From NCBI GenBank assembly GCA_947038405.1, contig CAMQVY010000004.1, positions 1-64,000 of the forward strand: a stretch of DNA of 64,000 nt, written 5' to 3'. This DNA is from an uncultured Rikenellaceae bacterium. Its GTDB lineage: Bacteria > Bacteroidota > Bacteroidia > Bacteroidales > Rikenellaceae. A program made the translations under genes and the position numbers. Under the pieces are notes generated by a model. The model was not told where the DNA came from, searched no databases, and saw only the letters and a program-made list of their open reading frames with translations. This document shows, one piece after another, positions 29,233 through 37,288 of this stretch (its first letter is position 1; every line of letters starts with the position of its first letter).

Positions 29233-29598
29233 ATGAACTTGAGATACATATATATAACATTAGGATTTATATCAATTGGGCTAGGGATAATTGGCGTATT
29301 TGTACCAATTTTACCCACTACACCTTTTTTGCTATTGGCACTATGGTTTTTCTCAAGAAGTTCAGCTAGGTGGAGAGATTGGCTACTATCCAATAAGTTA
29401 TGTGGAGAGTATCTGAACAACTATCAGAGTGGAAGTGGGATACCTTTGAGAACCAAAGCGTATATAATAACACTTCTGTGGTCAACAATAATCACGAGTG
29501 CTCTATACTCCACAGATCAAATATGGCTAAAGGCTTTACTATTTATTATCGCGACTTGTACAACAATACATATATGCAAAATTAAAACAAAAAAATGA
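29233..29598 (+). CDS. YbaN/DUF454 family inner-membrane protein
   Basis: A 121-residue membrane protein with about three to four hydrophobic segments. It has the family pattern LGFISIGLGIIGVFVPILP near residue 10 and PTTPFLLLALWFFSRSS near residue 28, which is the DUF454 signature. It begins 8 bases after rel and overlaps mqnB by 4 bases, so it is in the same operon. Its role is not known, although relatives have been linked to membrane protein or respiratory contexts only loosely. Confidence 0.85.
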   Translation: MNLRYIYITLGFISIGLGIIGVFVPILPTTPFLLLALWFFSRSSARWRDWLLSNKLCGEYLNNYQSGSGIPLRTKAYIITLLWSTIITSALYSTDQIWLKALLFIIATCTTIHICKIKTKK

Positions 29599-30173
29599 GT
29601 AATAAGATACATTTTATATTTCCATGTGCAATTGAGGCTGAGAAGTTTATCAATCCAGACGAGAGTAAGTTTGAGGTAAACATTGGAGGAGTTGGTCTGT
29701 GCGAGATTGGGGCATTTACGGCTAAATTAATTACAGAAAAGAGACCTAAACTTATCATCCTAGCAGGTATAGCTGGAGCATATCCATCTTCAGGTTTGGC
29801 GATTGGTGATTGCGTCATAGTCGAGAAAGAGAGAGCTACCGACCAAGGAGCATTTAGGGATGGCGTTTTCACATCATTATACGCAAAGGATTACCACTGT
29901 CCATATGTTACATTACAAAATAGTCTACCAATAGTTAGTGGCAGTAGTGTTAACGGTGCAGCATCGACAATGCTAAGCCTCAACGATGAGAAGGTTGAGA
30001 GCATGGAGGGAGCTGCATTTTTCGCGACATGTATCGCATTGGAGACCCCCTTCTTAGAGGTTAGATCAGTATCCAACTACACTACCTCAACACGAGGAGA
30101 GTGGAGAATAGATATAGCAACAGAGAGATTATCAGAAACATTATATAAATTAATAGATGAAATTAAAGCTTAA
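29595..30173 (+). CDS. mqnB: Futalosine hydrolase
   Basis: It splits futalosine to hypoxanthine and dehypoxanthine futalosine in the alternative menaquinone pathway. The 192-residue sequence is of the nucleoside phosphorylase/hydrolase fold. IILAGIAGAYPSSGLAIGD near 54 and VESMEGAAFFATC near 134 resemble the purine phosphorylase and MTA/SAH nucleosidase signatures, with a catalytic Glu in the second. The identity as mqnB rests partly on mqnD starting in its last codons. It is slightly short but complete. Confidence 0.88.
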   Translation: MSNKIHFIFPCAIEAEKFINPDESKFEVNIGGVGLCEIGAFTAKLITEKRPKLIILAGIAGAYPSSGLAIGDCVIVEKERATDQGAFRDGVFTSLYAKDYHCPYVTLQNSLPIVSGSSVNGAASTMLSLNDEKVESMEGAAFFATCIALETPFLEVRSVSNYTTSTRGEWRIDIATERLSETLYKLIDEIKA

Positions 30174-30942
30174 TATATCACCATGCCCCAACGACACCTT
30201 TATGTTCGATGCAATAATCAATCATAGAATAGATTGTCGAGGATTTGAATTTGATGTAACGTTTGCAGACATCGAAGAGTTAAACAACATGGTATGCAAC
30301 ATAGATAGTGATAGGATTATAGATATTAGTAAAGTTAGCTATGCTATTCTACCTCTAATTTTAGATGAGTACAACCTACTTGATAGTGGGAGTGCCATGG
30401 GTCGAGGAAACGGACCTATCTTTGTATCGAAACACGACACCTTGCCTGCCTCACCGAAGGTAGCAATTCCGGGAGAGTACACAACAGCCAATCTTCTACT
30501 AAAAAAATTCTATCCAGATATAGTAGATAAGACGCCTGTACTCTTCAGTAAGATTGGAGATGCAGTTATCGAAGGCGAGTACGATGCTGGAGTACTAATA
30601 CATGAGGGTCGCTTTACATATGAGAAAAAGGGATTAAAGTTGATTTCAGATCTGGGTGTTGAGTGGGATAATAGTGAGAATGTTGCACTTCCTTTAGGAG
30701 CAATTGTTGTACACAACACTCTTGACCAAGAGGTACAAGAGTCTATCGAGAGTCTTGTTCGAGAGAGTGTAGAGTATGCAATGGCCAATCCGATGGTTAG
30801 TCGTGACTTCATAAAACAATATGCACAAGAGATGGATGAATCAGTAATAGATAGTCACATATCCCTTTTTGTAAATAGTTACTCACTCTCTTTAGGAGAT
30901 GATGGTTGCAGAGCTATATCAGCACTTCTCTCTTCCTTATAG
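30157..30942 (+). CDS. mqnD: 1,4-dihydroxy-6-naphthoate synthase
   Basis: It acts in the futalosine menaquinone route, turning cyclic dehypoxanthine futalosine into 1,4-dihydroxy-6-naphthoate. The 261-residue protein opens with KLNISPCPNDTFMFDA, the diagnostic MqnD/MqnA start, and contains the periplasmic-binding-like fold. The motif VAIPGEYTTANLLLK near 104 is conserved. It overlaps mqnB by 17 bases. mqnA and mqnC are not in this window. Confidence 0.93.
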   Translation: MKLKLNISPCPNDTFMFDAIINHRIDCRGFEFDVTFADIEELNNMVCNIDSDRIIDISKVSYAILPLILDEYNLLDSGSAMGRGNGPIFVSKHDTLPASPKVAIPGEYTTANLLLKKFYPDIVDKTPVLFSKIGDAVIEGEYDAGVLIHEGRFTYEKKGLKLISDLGVEWDNSENVALPLGAIVVHNTLDQEVQESIESLVRESVEYAMANPMVSRDFIKQYAQEMDESVIDSHISLFVNSYSLSLGDDGCRAISALLSSL

Positions 30943-31016
30943 ACACTTCACTACTTCCACACATTGCAGTGCAAACAAAAAGCACAAAATATAATTTTTG
31001 ACAAAACTCTAAATTT

Positions 31017-32141
31017 ATGAGTATAGAGAGCAAAATACTAAGCGATTTAGCAGACAATCTAAACTTACGAATACTCAGAACATCTGAGTGTCATGGTAAA
31101 TATATAAATATTGAAGGTAAGGAGTATATCAATCTCTCATCCAATGACTACATTGGAATCGGCAGTGATACTACACTACAACAAGAGTTCTTAGAACAAG
31201 TTGATTTTAGCAAATTTTTAATGAGTAACCCTTCATCGAGGTTGATGACTGGTAATAATTCTGATTATGACAATTTAGAGTCCTCAGTTGAGAGATTGTA
31301 TCCCAATCGCCGCGCACTTGTTCTCAGTAATGGTTATGCTGTAAACTCTGGAGTACTTCCCGCAATAACAACAAAAGAGGATCTTATTATTGCAGATAAA
31401 TTAGTTCATGCAAGTATTATAGATGGTCTGAAGTTGTGCGAAGCAAAGTGGATAAGATACAATCACAATGACATGAACCACTTGGAGAGTCTTATACAGA
31501 AAAATCGAGGAGATTATAGACGTATATGGGTTGTAACAGAGTCTGTTTTTAGCATGGATGGCGATGTTTCGCCTCTACACGATATTGTCTCACTCAAACA
31601 TAAATACGACCTTAAAATATATTTAGATGAAGCTCATGGTTTTGGAGTCTTTGGCTTGAACGGTGCAGGATACGCTACATCAATAGGTTTAGGTGAAGAG
31701 ATGGATTTAACAATCGTTACGCTAGGAAAGGCTTTAGCGTCATGTGGTGCGTTTATTATATGTACATCAGAGTTAAGAGATATATTAATTAATAGAATGA
31801 GAACATTAATTTTCTCAACAGCACTTCCTCCAATAAATCTACAATGGAGTCGTTTTTTAATTGATAGATTACCCACTTTTGGAGATAGGAGAGATCATCT
31901 ATTCAATCTAATAAATATTACTAATAGTATAGAGAAGGGCGATTCTACGACACAGATACTCCCATTGATGACGTACGACAACATAACAACCGAGAGGGTT
32001 ACGTCTCAATTAAGAGAAGATGGCTTTTGGGTAACACCTATACGAACACCAACAGTACCTGTTGGGAAATCTCGCATAAGGATATCTCTTACATCTGCCC
32101 TAGATGAATCTGATATAGAAAAACTAATCAAACACTGTTAA
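31017..32141 (+). CDS. bioF: 8-amino-7-oxononanoate synthase
   Basis: It joins pimeloyl-ACP (or -CoA) with alanine in biotin synthesis, using pyridoxal phosphate. The 374-residue protein has the alpha-oxoamine synthase pattern: LSSNDYIGIG near 41, the LDEAHGFGVFG motif near 203 and the PLP lysine K238 in TLGKALASCGAF. It starts a biotin cluster with bioG and bioC, 51 and 18 bases apart. Another alpha-oxoamine synthase at 52738-53988 belongs to a different subfamily. The BioF assignment is supported by these neighbours. Confidence 0.93.
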   Translation: MSIESKILSDLADNLNLRILRTSECHGKYINIEGKEYINLSSNDYIGIGSDTTLQQEFLEQVDFSKFLMSNPSSRLMTGNNSDYDNLESSVERLYPNRRALVLSNGYAVNSGVLPAITTKEDLIIADKLVHASIIDGLKLCEAKWIRYNHNDMNHLESLIQKNRGDYRRIWVVTESVFSMDGDVSPLHDIVSLKHKYDLKIYLDEAHGFGVFGLNGAGYATSIGLGEEMDLTIVTLGKALASCGAFIICTSELRDILINRMRTLIFSTALPPINLQWSRFLIDRLPTFGDRRDHLFNLINITNSIEKGDSTTQILPLMTYDNITTERVTSQLREDGFWVTPIRTPTVPVGKSRIRISLTSALDESDIEKLIKHC

Positions 32142-32192
32142 CTTTGTCTTTAAAGTTTAGGCTCCCGACACAATACACACCAACATACAACT

Positions 32193-32831
32193 ATGCAACA
32201 ATACTGGATAAAGAAAAGTGACAATAAAAATCTAATACTATTTGTATTGGGTTGGGCATCTGACTACAGATGCGTAGAGCACATAGATATTAATGGTTAT
32301 GATACATATGCTGTCTATGACTATATAGATGGCTTTGCTACACTAGATAGAACCTTATTCGAACAATACAATACTATAACCCTAATGGCATGGAGTTTTG
32401 GCGTATATGCAGCCGAACAGATAACAAAAGATCTTAACATTAGGAGGTCAATTGCATTAAATGGGACACCCTACCCTGTTCACATCACAAATGGACTAGA
32501 GCCCAAAAGGGTATCAATTACAATACGAGGTTTAGCAAAAAATGGCTGTACAGAGTTTTTAAAACGCACCTATGGAGATTCTTATCCGAAGATGCAAAAC
32601 ATAGTAGAACCACGACCAACAGATCAGAATGTCAAAGAGTTAGAGTTCCTATACCTTGAGTCACAAAAGGATTACACACCTCATCTCAACTGGGATTTAG
32701 CAATCATAGGCAGTGAAGATTTAATTTTTTCACCAAAAAACATGACAACGTATTGGGGTTTAAAGGGACAAGTTGTACCTTTGCCGCACTATCCGTTTGA
32801 AGATTCTCAATATATCGAGACTCTGTTATAG
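32193..32831 (+). CDS. bioG: BioG-type pimeloyl-ACP methyl ester esterase
   Basis: It removes the methyl group from pimeloyl-ACP methyl ester, playing the part that BioH plays in E. coli. The 212-residue sequence resembles DUF452. The likely nucleophile is Ser68 in MAWSFGVYAAE, the Asp is in IGSEDLIF and the His is H199 in PHYPFED. It lies between bioF and bioC, which confirms the assignment. In some bacteria bioG is fused to bioC, but here they are separate. Confidence 0.9.
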   Translation: MQQYWIKKSDNKNLILFVLGWASDYRCVEHIDINGYDTYAVYDYIDGFATLDRTLFEQYNTITLMAWSFGVYAAEQITKDLNIRRSIALNGTPYPVHITNGLEPKRVSITIRGLAKNGCTEFLKRTYGDSYPKMQNIVEPRPTDQNVKELEFLYLESQKDYTPHLNWDLAIIGSEDLIFSPKNMTTYWGLKGQVVPLPHYPFEDSQYIETLL

Positions 32832-32849
32832 GGCGAAGTAGATTATATA

Positions 32850-33614
32850 ATGGTGAAAGATATAGAGTTAATAAAAACACGTTTTGAAACTAACTTCAAA
32901 ACATACAACAAGTTAGCACTCGTACAACAACATATTTGTAATGAGTTGAATCTGCTGATCTCAACGCTATGTGAAGGAGATATCACACGAGCAATGGAGA
33001 TTGGAGCAGGTACTGGTTTTTTGACCTCTAACCTAACGAAGCTATATCCTAATTCGGAGTGGTATTTCAATGACCTAACACCGTATTCAGGCAACTTTAT
33101 ATCAGAGTTTGCAGAGCAAACATCTCACACATACATATGGGGAGATGCAGAGGAGATAGATTTTCCCGAAAATTTAGATTTAATAGCCTCAGCATCTACA
33201 GTACAGTGGTTTGAAGATATTGACGGTTTTCTCTCCAAGGCACATAAAGCTAATAATCGAGATGGATATATAGCTTTAACTACATTTGGGAAAGAGAACT
33301 TCAAGGAGATTGAGAGCACCATGGGAGAGGGTTTGGATTATCTCTCTCGCTTAGAGCTGGAGGATTTATTTATCAAAAATGGCTATGAAATAGTTCACAG
33401 TAATGATTATACAAAATCCTTACTTTTTGATACCCCGTTGGATGTTTTACGACACATTAAAGCAACTGGCGTAAACTCCATCAAGCGAGAACGATTAACC
33501 AAGAGCTCTCTTTTAGAGTTTGAAAATAGTTACAAAAGTCTTTTTTCTATTGCAGATGGACGAGTAACGTTAACGTACCATCCAATTATTATTATAGGTA
33601 AAGCACACTTATAA
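32850..33614 (+). CDS. bioC: Malonyl-ACP O-methyltransferase
   Basis: It methylates malonyl-ACP with S-adenosylmethionine so the fatty acid enzymes can extend it to pimeloyl-ACP methyl ester. The 254-residue protein has the SAM-binding motif MEIGAGTGFLTSNL near residue 49, a class I methyltransferase fold and the BioC start (KTRFETNFKTYNKLALVQQ). It is the third gene of the bioFGC cluster, 18 bases after bioG. A weak terminator-like hairpin follows at 33678-33698. Confidence 0.9.
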   Translation: MVKDIELIKTRFETNFKTYNKLALVQQHICNELNLLISTLCEGDITRAMEIGAGTGFLTSNLTKLYPNSEWYFNDLTPYSGNFISEFAEQTSHTYIWGDAEEIDFPENLDLIASASTVQWFEDIDGFLSKAHKANNRDGYIALTTFGKENFKEIESTMGEGLDYLSRLELEDLFIKNGYEIVHSNDYTKSLLFDTPLDVLRHIKATGVNSIKRERLTKSSLLEFENSYKSLFSIADGRVTLTYHPIIIIGKAHL

Positions 33615-33677
33615 TTTTGCGATGTAACGCTAACAACTATTTTATATAGATATTACATGATCACAGTCAACAAATTC

Positions 33678-33698
33678 TACTCTCTCAATTAAGAGTAG
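33678..33698 (+). terminator. Weak terminator-like hairpin after bioC
   Basis: CTACTCT (33678-33684) and AGAGTAG (33692-33698) form a 7-base stem with a 7-base loop, followed by TTTATT. It could end the bioFGC transcript before the rnpB promoter. Confidence 0.45.
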
Positions 33699-33718
33699 TT
33701 TATTAAGATAAAAATAGT

Positions 33719-33726
33719 TACCTTTG
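33719..33726 (+). promoter_or_regulatory. -7 box of rnpB
   Basis: TACCTTTG at 33719-33726 matches the -7 consensus and puts the start of transcription near 33733, at the 5' end of the RNase P RNA helix P1. Confidence 0.6.
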
Positions 33727-33734
33727 TCACAACA

Positions 33735-34133
33735 GAGAGGATAGAAGTTTCGTCGCTGCCCAAATATGTAGGATTTTATATCAACCATATTGGGGAGAGG
33801 AAAGTCCGAGCAACACAGAGCGCTGCGCTTTCTAACGGAAAGATGTCCGTAAGGGTATAGTATAGTGGAAGAAAACAACCGCCATGTAGTAATATGTGGT
33901 AAGGGTGAGAAGGTGAGGTAAGAGCTCACCATTGTCTATGGCAACATAGATAGATGTGCTACTCGCGGGTTGCAAGACCATGTATACCGACATTTAAGGA
34001 CTGCTCGTCCGTTGTCGGGGGGTAGGTTGCTAACATTAGTAGTTCGAGAGATCGACTACATAGATAAATGACGAAAGTTATTTGTAATGAAAGTTACAAA
34101 TTTCACAGAACTCGGCTTATATTTTATCCTCTC
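33735..34133 (+). ncRNA. rnpB: RNase P RNA (class A)
   Basis: This catalytic RNA trims the 5' leader of pre-tRNAs. The diagnostic strands are GAGGAAAGTCCGAGC near 33796-33810 and ACAGAACTCGGCTTAT near 34105-34120. Helix P1 is formed by GAGAGGATA (33735-33743) with TATCCTCTC at the 3' end (34125-34133). A T-run directly follows, so P1 closing plus the T-run likely acts as the terminator. The length of about 400 bases is normal. The 5' end agrees with the promoter box at 33719-33726. Confidence 0.93.
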
Positions 34134-34152
34134 TTTTTTTTAAAACTCGTTT

Positions 34153-34252
34153 ACTGCGATCACGCAGCGCCGTTTGCGGATGGCAATTCCCTGCGTCAAG
34201 CAAAACATATAACAAACGACCCTATAAGGTCTGGACTGCATAATCGCAGTGA
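34153..34252. repeat. REP-like element R4 with inverted partner
   Basis: CTGCGATCACGCAGCGCCG at 34154-34172 is followed by a degenerate second half (TTTGCGGATGGCAATTCCCTGC). A matching reversed piece, CTGCATAATCGCAGT, lies at about 34238-34252. It fills the space between rnpB and queA and runs almost to the queA start, where it could affect the leader RNA. Confidence 0.7.
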
Positions 34253-34266
34253 ACAACTATAAACAT

Positions 34267-35484
34267 ATGAATAAAGAGATTAAAATATCTGACTATAACT
34301 ACCCTCTTCCAGATGAGCGAATAGCAAAATTCCCCCTAGAGAGTAGAAATCTATCGAAACTATTAATATATAAAGAGAGTGCAATTTCAGAAGATAAGTT
34401 CTCAAATTTAGAGAGCATTCTCCCTGCAAACTCAATGCTAGTATTTAACAATACGAAGGTTATACACGCAAGAATAATTATGCACAAACCTAGTGGTGCA
34501 AGGATAGAAGTGTTCTGTTTAGAGCCACATTCACCCTCAGACTATGAGCGTGCATTTGCCTCATATGGCAGCACTTCATGGAGCTGTATTATAGGTAATT
34601 CAAAGAAGTGGAAAGAGGGATATATTGAGATCAATTTCGACTACGATGGTAAGGAGTGTAAGCTCCGAGCATTTAGGGAGGAGTCGGTTAACGAGAAACA
34701 GATTGTAAGATTTGAGTGGGATACTGATATGTCATTTGGTCAGATGTTAGAGCATTTAGGAAAGATTCCAATTCCTCCATACTTAAATCGTGACACAGAG
34801 GAGATTGACGAGACTAGATACCAAACTGTGTACTCTAAATTTGAAGGTTCAGTTGCAGCCCCAACGGCAGGTCTACACTTTTCAACTGAGCAGATTGAGA
34901 GGATGAAAACGCAGGGAATAAAATTTGAAGAGGTAACGCTTCATGTTGGTGCTGGTACATTTTTACCTGTAAAGTGTGATAATGCAGCAGAACACCATAT
35001 GCACACAGAACATTTCGACATAACTCTACAAACGTTAAATAACCTTATAGACAATTACGGCTTAATCACCGCAGTAGGTACAACAACAGTAAGAACCCTC
35101 GAGAGTGTTAGTGCACTTGGTTACAGGATTTTATTGAGTGGCATCCCAGATGAAGGGAGAACGATTGGACAGTGGGAATTATACGATATACCAACAGATG
35201 TCCAAGGCTTAGACCTTCTAGTTACACTAAGGGATTATATGCAAAAGAGCAGCATCGAGAGGTTAAAAGCCTCAACTTGCATAATGATTACTCCTGGTTA
35301 TAAGTTCAGGGTAATTACAAACATAATAACAAATTTCCACCAACCAAAGAGCACGCTACTACTACTAGTCTCAGCAATGGTTGGAGAGAATTGGAAAAAC
35401 ATATATAATTTTGCGCTTGAGAATGATTTTAGATTTTTAAGCTATGGTGATAGTAGTATAATATTTGGAAAGGAATCGAAATAA
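34267..35484 (+). CDS. queA: S-adenosylmethionine:tRNA ribosyltransferase-isomerase
   Basis: It transfers and isomerises the ribose of S-adenosylmethionine onto preQ1 in tRNA, making epoxyqueuosine. The protein has 405 residues from the ATG at 34267. I prefer this to the ATG at 34249, which lies inside the REP-like element. Conserved parts are YPLPDERIAKFPLE near residue 12, GKIPIPPYL near 172, and the AAPTAGLHF motif near 199. It overlaps ygiQ by a single base (TAATG), suggesting coupled translation. The queuosine pathway elsewhere in this genome is implied but not seen. Confidence 0.94.
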   Translation: MNKEIKISDYNYPLPDERIAKFPLESRNLSKLLIYKESAISEDKFSNLESILPANSMLVFNNTKVIHARIIMHKPSGARIEVFCLEPHSPSDYERAFASYGSTSWSCIIGNSKKWKEGYIEINFDYDGKECKLRAFREESVNEKQIVRFEWDTDMSFGQMLEHLGKIPIPPYLNRDTEEIDETRYQTVYSKFEGSVAAPTAGLHFSTEQIERMKTQGIKFEEVTLHVGAGTFLPVKCDNAAEHHMHTEHFDITLQTLNNLIDNYGLITAVGTTTVRTLESVSALGYRILLSGIPDEGRTIGQWELYDIPTDVQGLDLLVTLRDYMQKSSIERLKASTCIMITPGYKFRVITNIITNFHQPKSTLLLLVSAMVGENWKNIYNFALENDFRFLSYGDSSIIFGKESK

Positions 35485-37199
35485 TGAAAAAATATAGATT
35501 GAGTGATTGGTTGCCCACTACGGCAAAAGAGGTAAAAGCACTAGGATGGGATTACATTGATGTTATATTTTTTAGTGGCGATGCTTACATCGACCACCCA
35601 TCGTTTGGTCCCGCCGTAATATGCAGACTACTTCAAGCCCAAGGCTATCGTGTTGCAATTATACCACAACCAAACTGGAAAGACGATCTAAGAGACTTTA
35701 CAAAGCTAGGCGTACCACGTCTATTTTTTGGTGTTTCAGCGGGGAGTATGGACTCTATGGTAAATCACTACACTGCAAATATAAGGCTACGAAGTAATGA
35801 TGCTTACACTCCAGGAGGGAAGTCTGGATTTCGTCCCGACTATGCAGTTACGACATATACAAAGATATTAAAATCATTATTCCCCCACGTAGCCGTTGTT
35901 ATTGGAGGCATTGAAGCGTCGCTAAGACGTGTCACCCACTACGACTACTGGAGTAACAGACTAAAGCCATCAATTCTTATTGAAAGTGGTGCTGATCTAC
36001 TAATCTATGGCATGGGAGACAAAGCTATTGGAGAGGTTGCAAAAGCACTAGGTAATGGTTACAATGCCAAGTTACTACGCAAAATTAAACAAGTTGCCTT
36101 TATTTCAGATCAGAAGTTTGTTGATAAGATAGAGAATAAAATCACACTCAACTCTTTTGAGATGTGTGAGGATAATGATGGTCTATTTGAAGATAACTTT
36201 AAAGTTATTGAGACCGAATCGAATCGTATGGCACAAAATAGTGTTATAGTAGAGCCCGTTGGAGATAAGTTTGTGGTTATAAACCCACCAAATACAATAC
36301 TTACACAAGAGGAGTTAGATAGAAGTTTCGACTTACCATACACACGACTTCCACACCCAAAATATAAAGATAAGGGGGCTATTCCTGCATACGAAATGAT
36401 TAAATTTTCTGTTAATATACACAGAGGATGTTTTGGAGGGTGTAGTTTCTGTACAATATCAGCACACCAAGGTAAATTCATATGTAGTAGATCTGAGAAA
36501 TCTATTATGAAAGAGATTGATAATATCGTAGAACACGACGATTTCAAGGGTTATTTGAGTGATGTTGGCGGTCCGTCTGCAAATATGTACGCAATGTCAG
36601 GTAAGAATCTTGACATTTGTGCTAAATGTATAAAACCGTCATGTCTATTTCCAAAGATGTGTCCGAACTTGAATAATGACCATACGAAGCTACTCGAACT
36701 ATACAAAAAGGTACGAAATAAGAATGGCATTAAAAAGGCATTTATCGGAAGTGGTATAAGGTATGATCTATTTGACAATAGTAACTACCTTCGAGAAGTT
36801 ATCGTTAACCACACAAGTGGTAGATTAAAGGTTGCTCCAGAGCATACAGAAGATAGTGTTCTTGAGATTATGAGGAAGCCATCATTTAAGTTATTTGAGG
36901 ATTTAAACAGAGATTTCACTGATATATGTAGCAAAGAGGGTTTAAAATACCAACTAATACCCTACTTTATCTCTAGTCATCCTGGTTGTACTCGACAAGA
37001 TATGCAGGCGCTATCAAGAAAGACACGCTCCCTGAACTTTAATCTTGAGCAAGTACAAGACTTAACCCCAACACCAATGACACTTAGTTCAGTAATGTTT
37101 TACACTGGAGTAAATCCCTATACCAACGAAAGGGTATATGTGGCAAGGAGTCAAGATGATAAAAGAGAGCAAAAAAGTTATTTTTTCGCAAAAAAATAG
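35484..37199 (+). CDS. YgiQ family radical SAM protein
   Basis: A 571-residue protein with an N-terminal domain (ending about 290), then the radical SAM cluster motif HRGCFGGCSFC near residues 312-322 (Cys x3 Cys x2 Cys) and the DUF3362-type C-terminal region with further Cys pairs near 378-395. The reaction of YgiQ proteins is not known. It ends earlier than most relatives (often 600-700 residues): the usual tail after DKREQKSYFF is replaced by AKK and a stop. The stop is followed by the REP-like element R5. Whether the tail was lost or was always absent is unclear. Confidence 0.88.
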   Translation: MKKYRLSDWLPTTAKEVKALGWDYIDVIFFSGDAYIDHPSFGPAVICRLLQAQGYRVAIIPQPNWKDDLRDFTKLGVPRLFFGVSAGSMDSMVNHYTANIRLRSNDAYTPGGKSGFRPDYAVTTYTKILKSLFPHVAVVIGGIEASLRRVTHYDYWSNRLKPSILIESGADLLIYGMGDKAIGEVAKALGNGYNAKLLRKIKQVAFISDQKFVDKIENKITLNSFEMCEDNDGLFEDNFKVIETESNRMAQNSVIVEPVGDKFVVINPPNTILTQEELDRSFDLPYTRLPHPKYKDKGAIPAYEMIKFSVNIHRGCFGGCSFCTISAHQGKFICSRSEKSIMKEIDNIVEHDDFKGYLSDVGGPSANMYAMSGKNLDICAKCIKPSCLFPKMCPNLNNDHTKLLELYKKVRNKNGIKKAFIGSGIRYDLFDNSNYLREVIVNHTSGRLKVAPEHTEDSVLEIMRKPSFKLFEDLNRDFTDICSKEGLKYQLIPYFISSHPGCTRQDMQALSRKTRSLNFNLEQVQDLTPTPMTLSSVMFYTGVNPYTNERVYVARSQDDKREQKSYFFAKK

Positions 37200-37212
37200 T
37201 AACTCAAATTAG

Positions 37213-37258
37213 ACTGCGAACCTCCCTTTGTGGGCAGTACTTCGTGATCGCAGGGAGC
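37213..37258 (-). repeat. REP-like element R5
   Basis: The minus strand reads CCCTGCGATCACGAAG then TACTGCCCACAAAGGGAGG, so hairpin 1 has a mismatch and hairpin 2 is shortened. A further CGCAG terminal piece pairs with the opposite end. It lies between ygiQ and dnaB. Confidence 0.65.
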
Positions 37259-37288
37259 ATATATTAACATATATAATATATTACAGCA

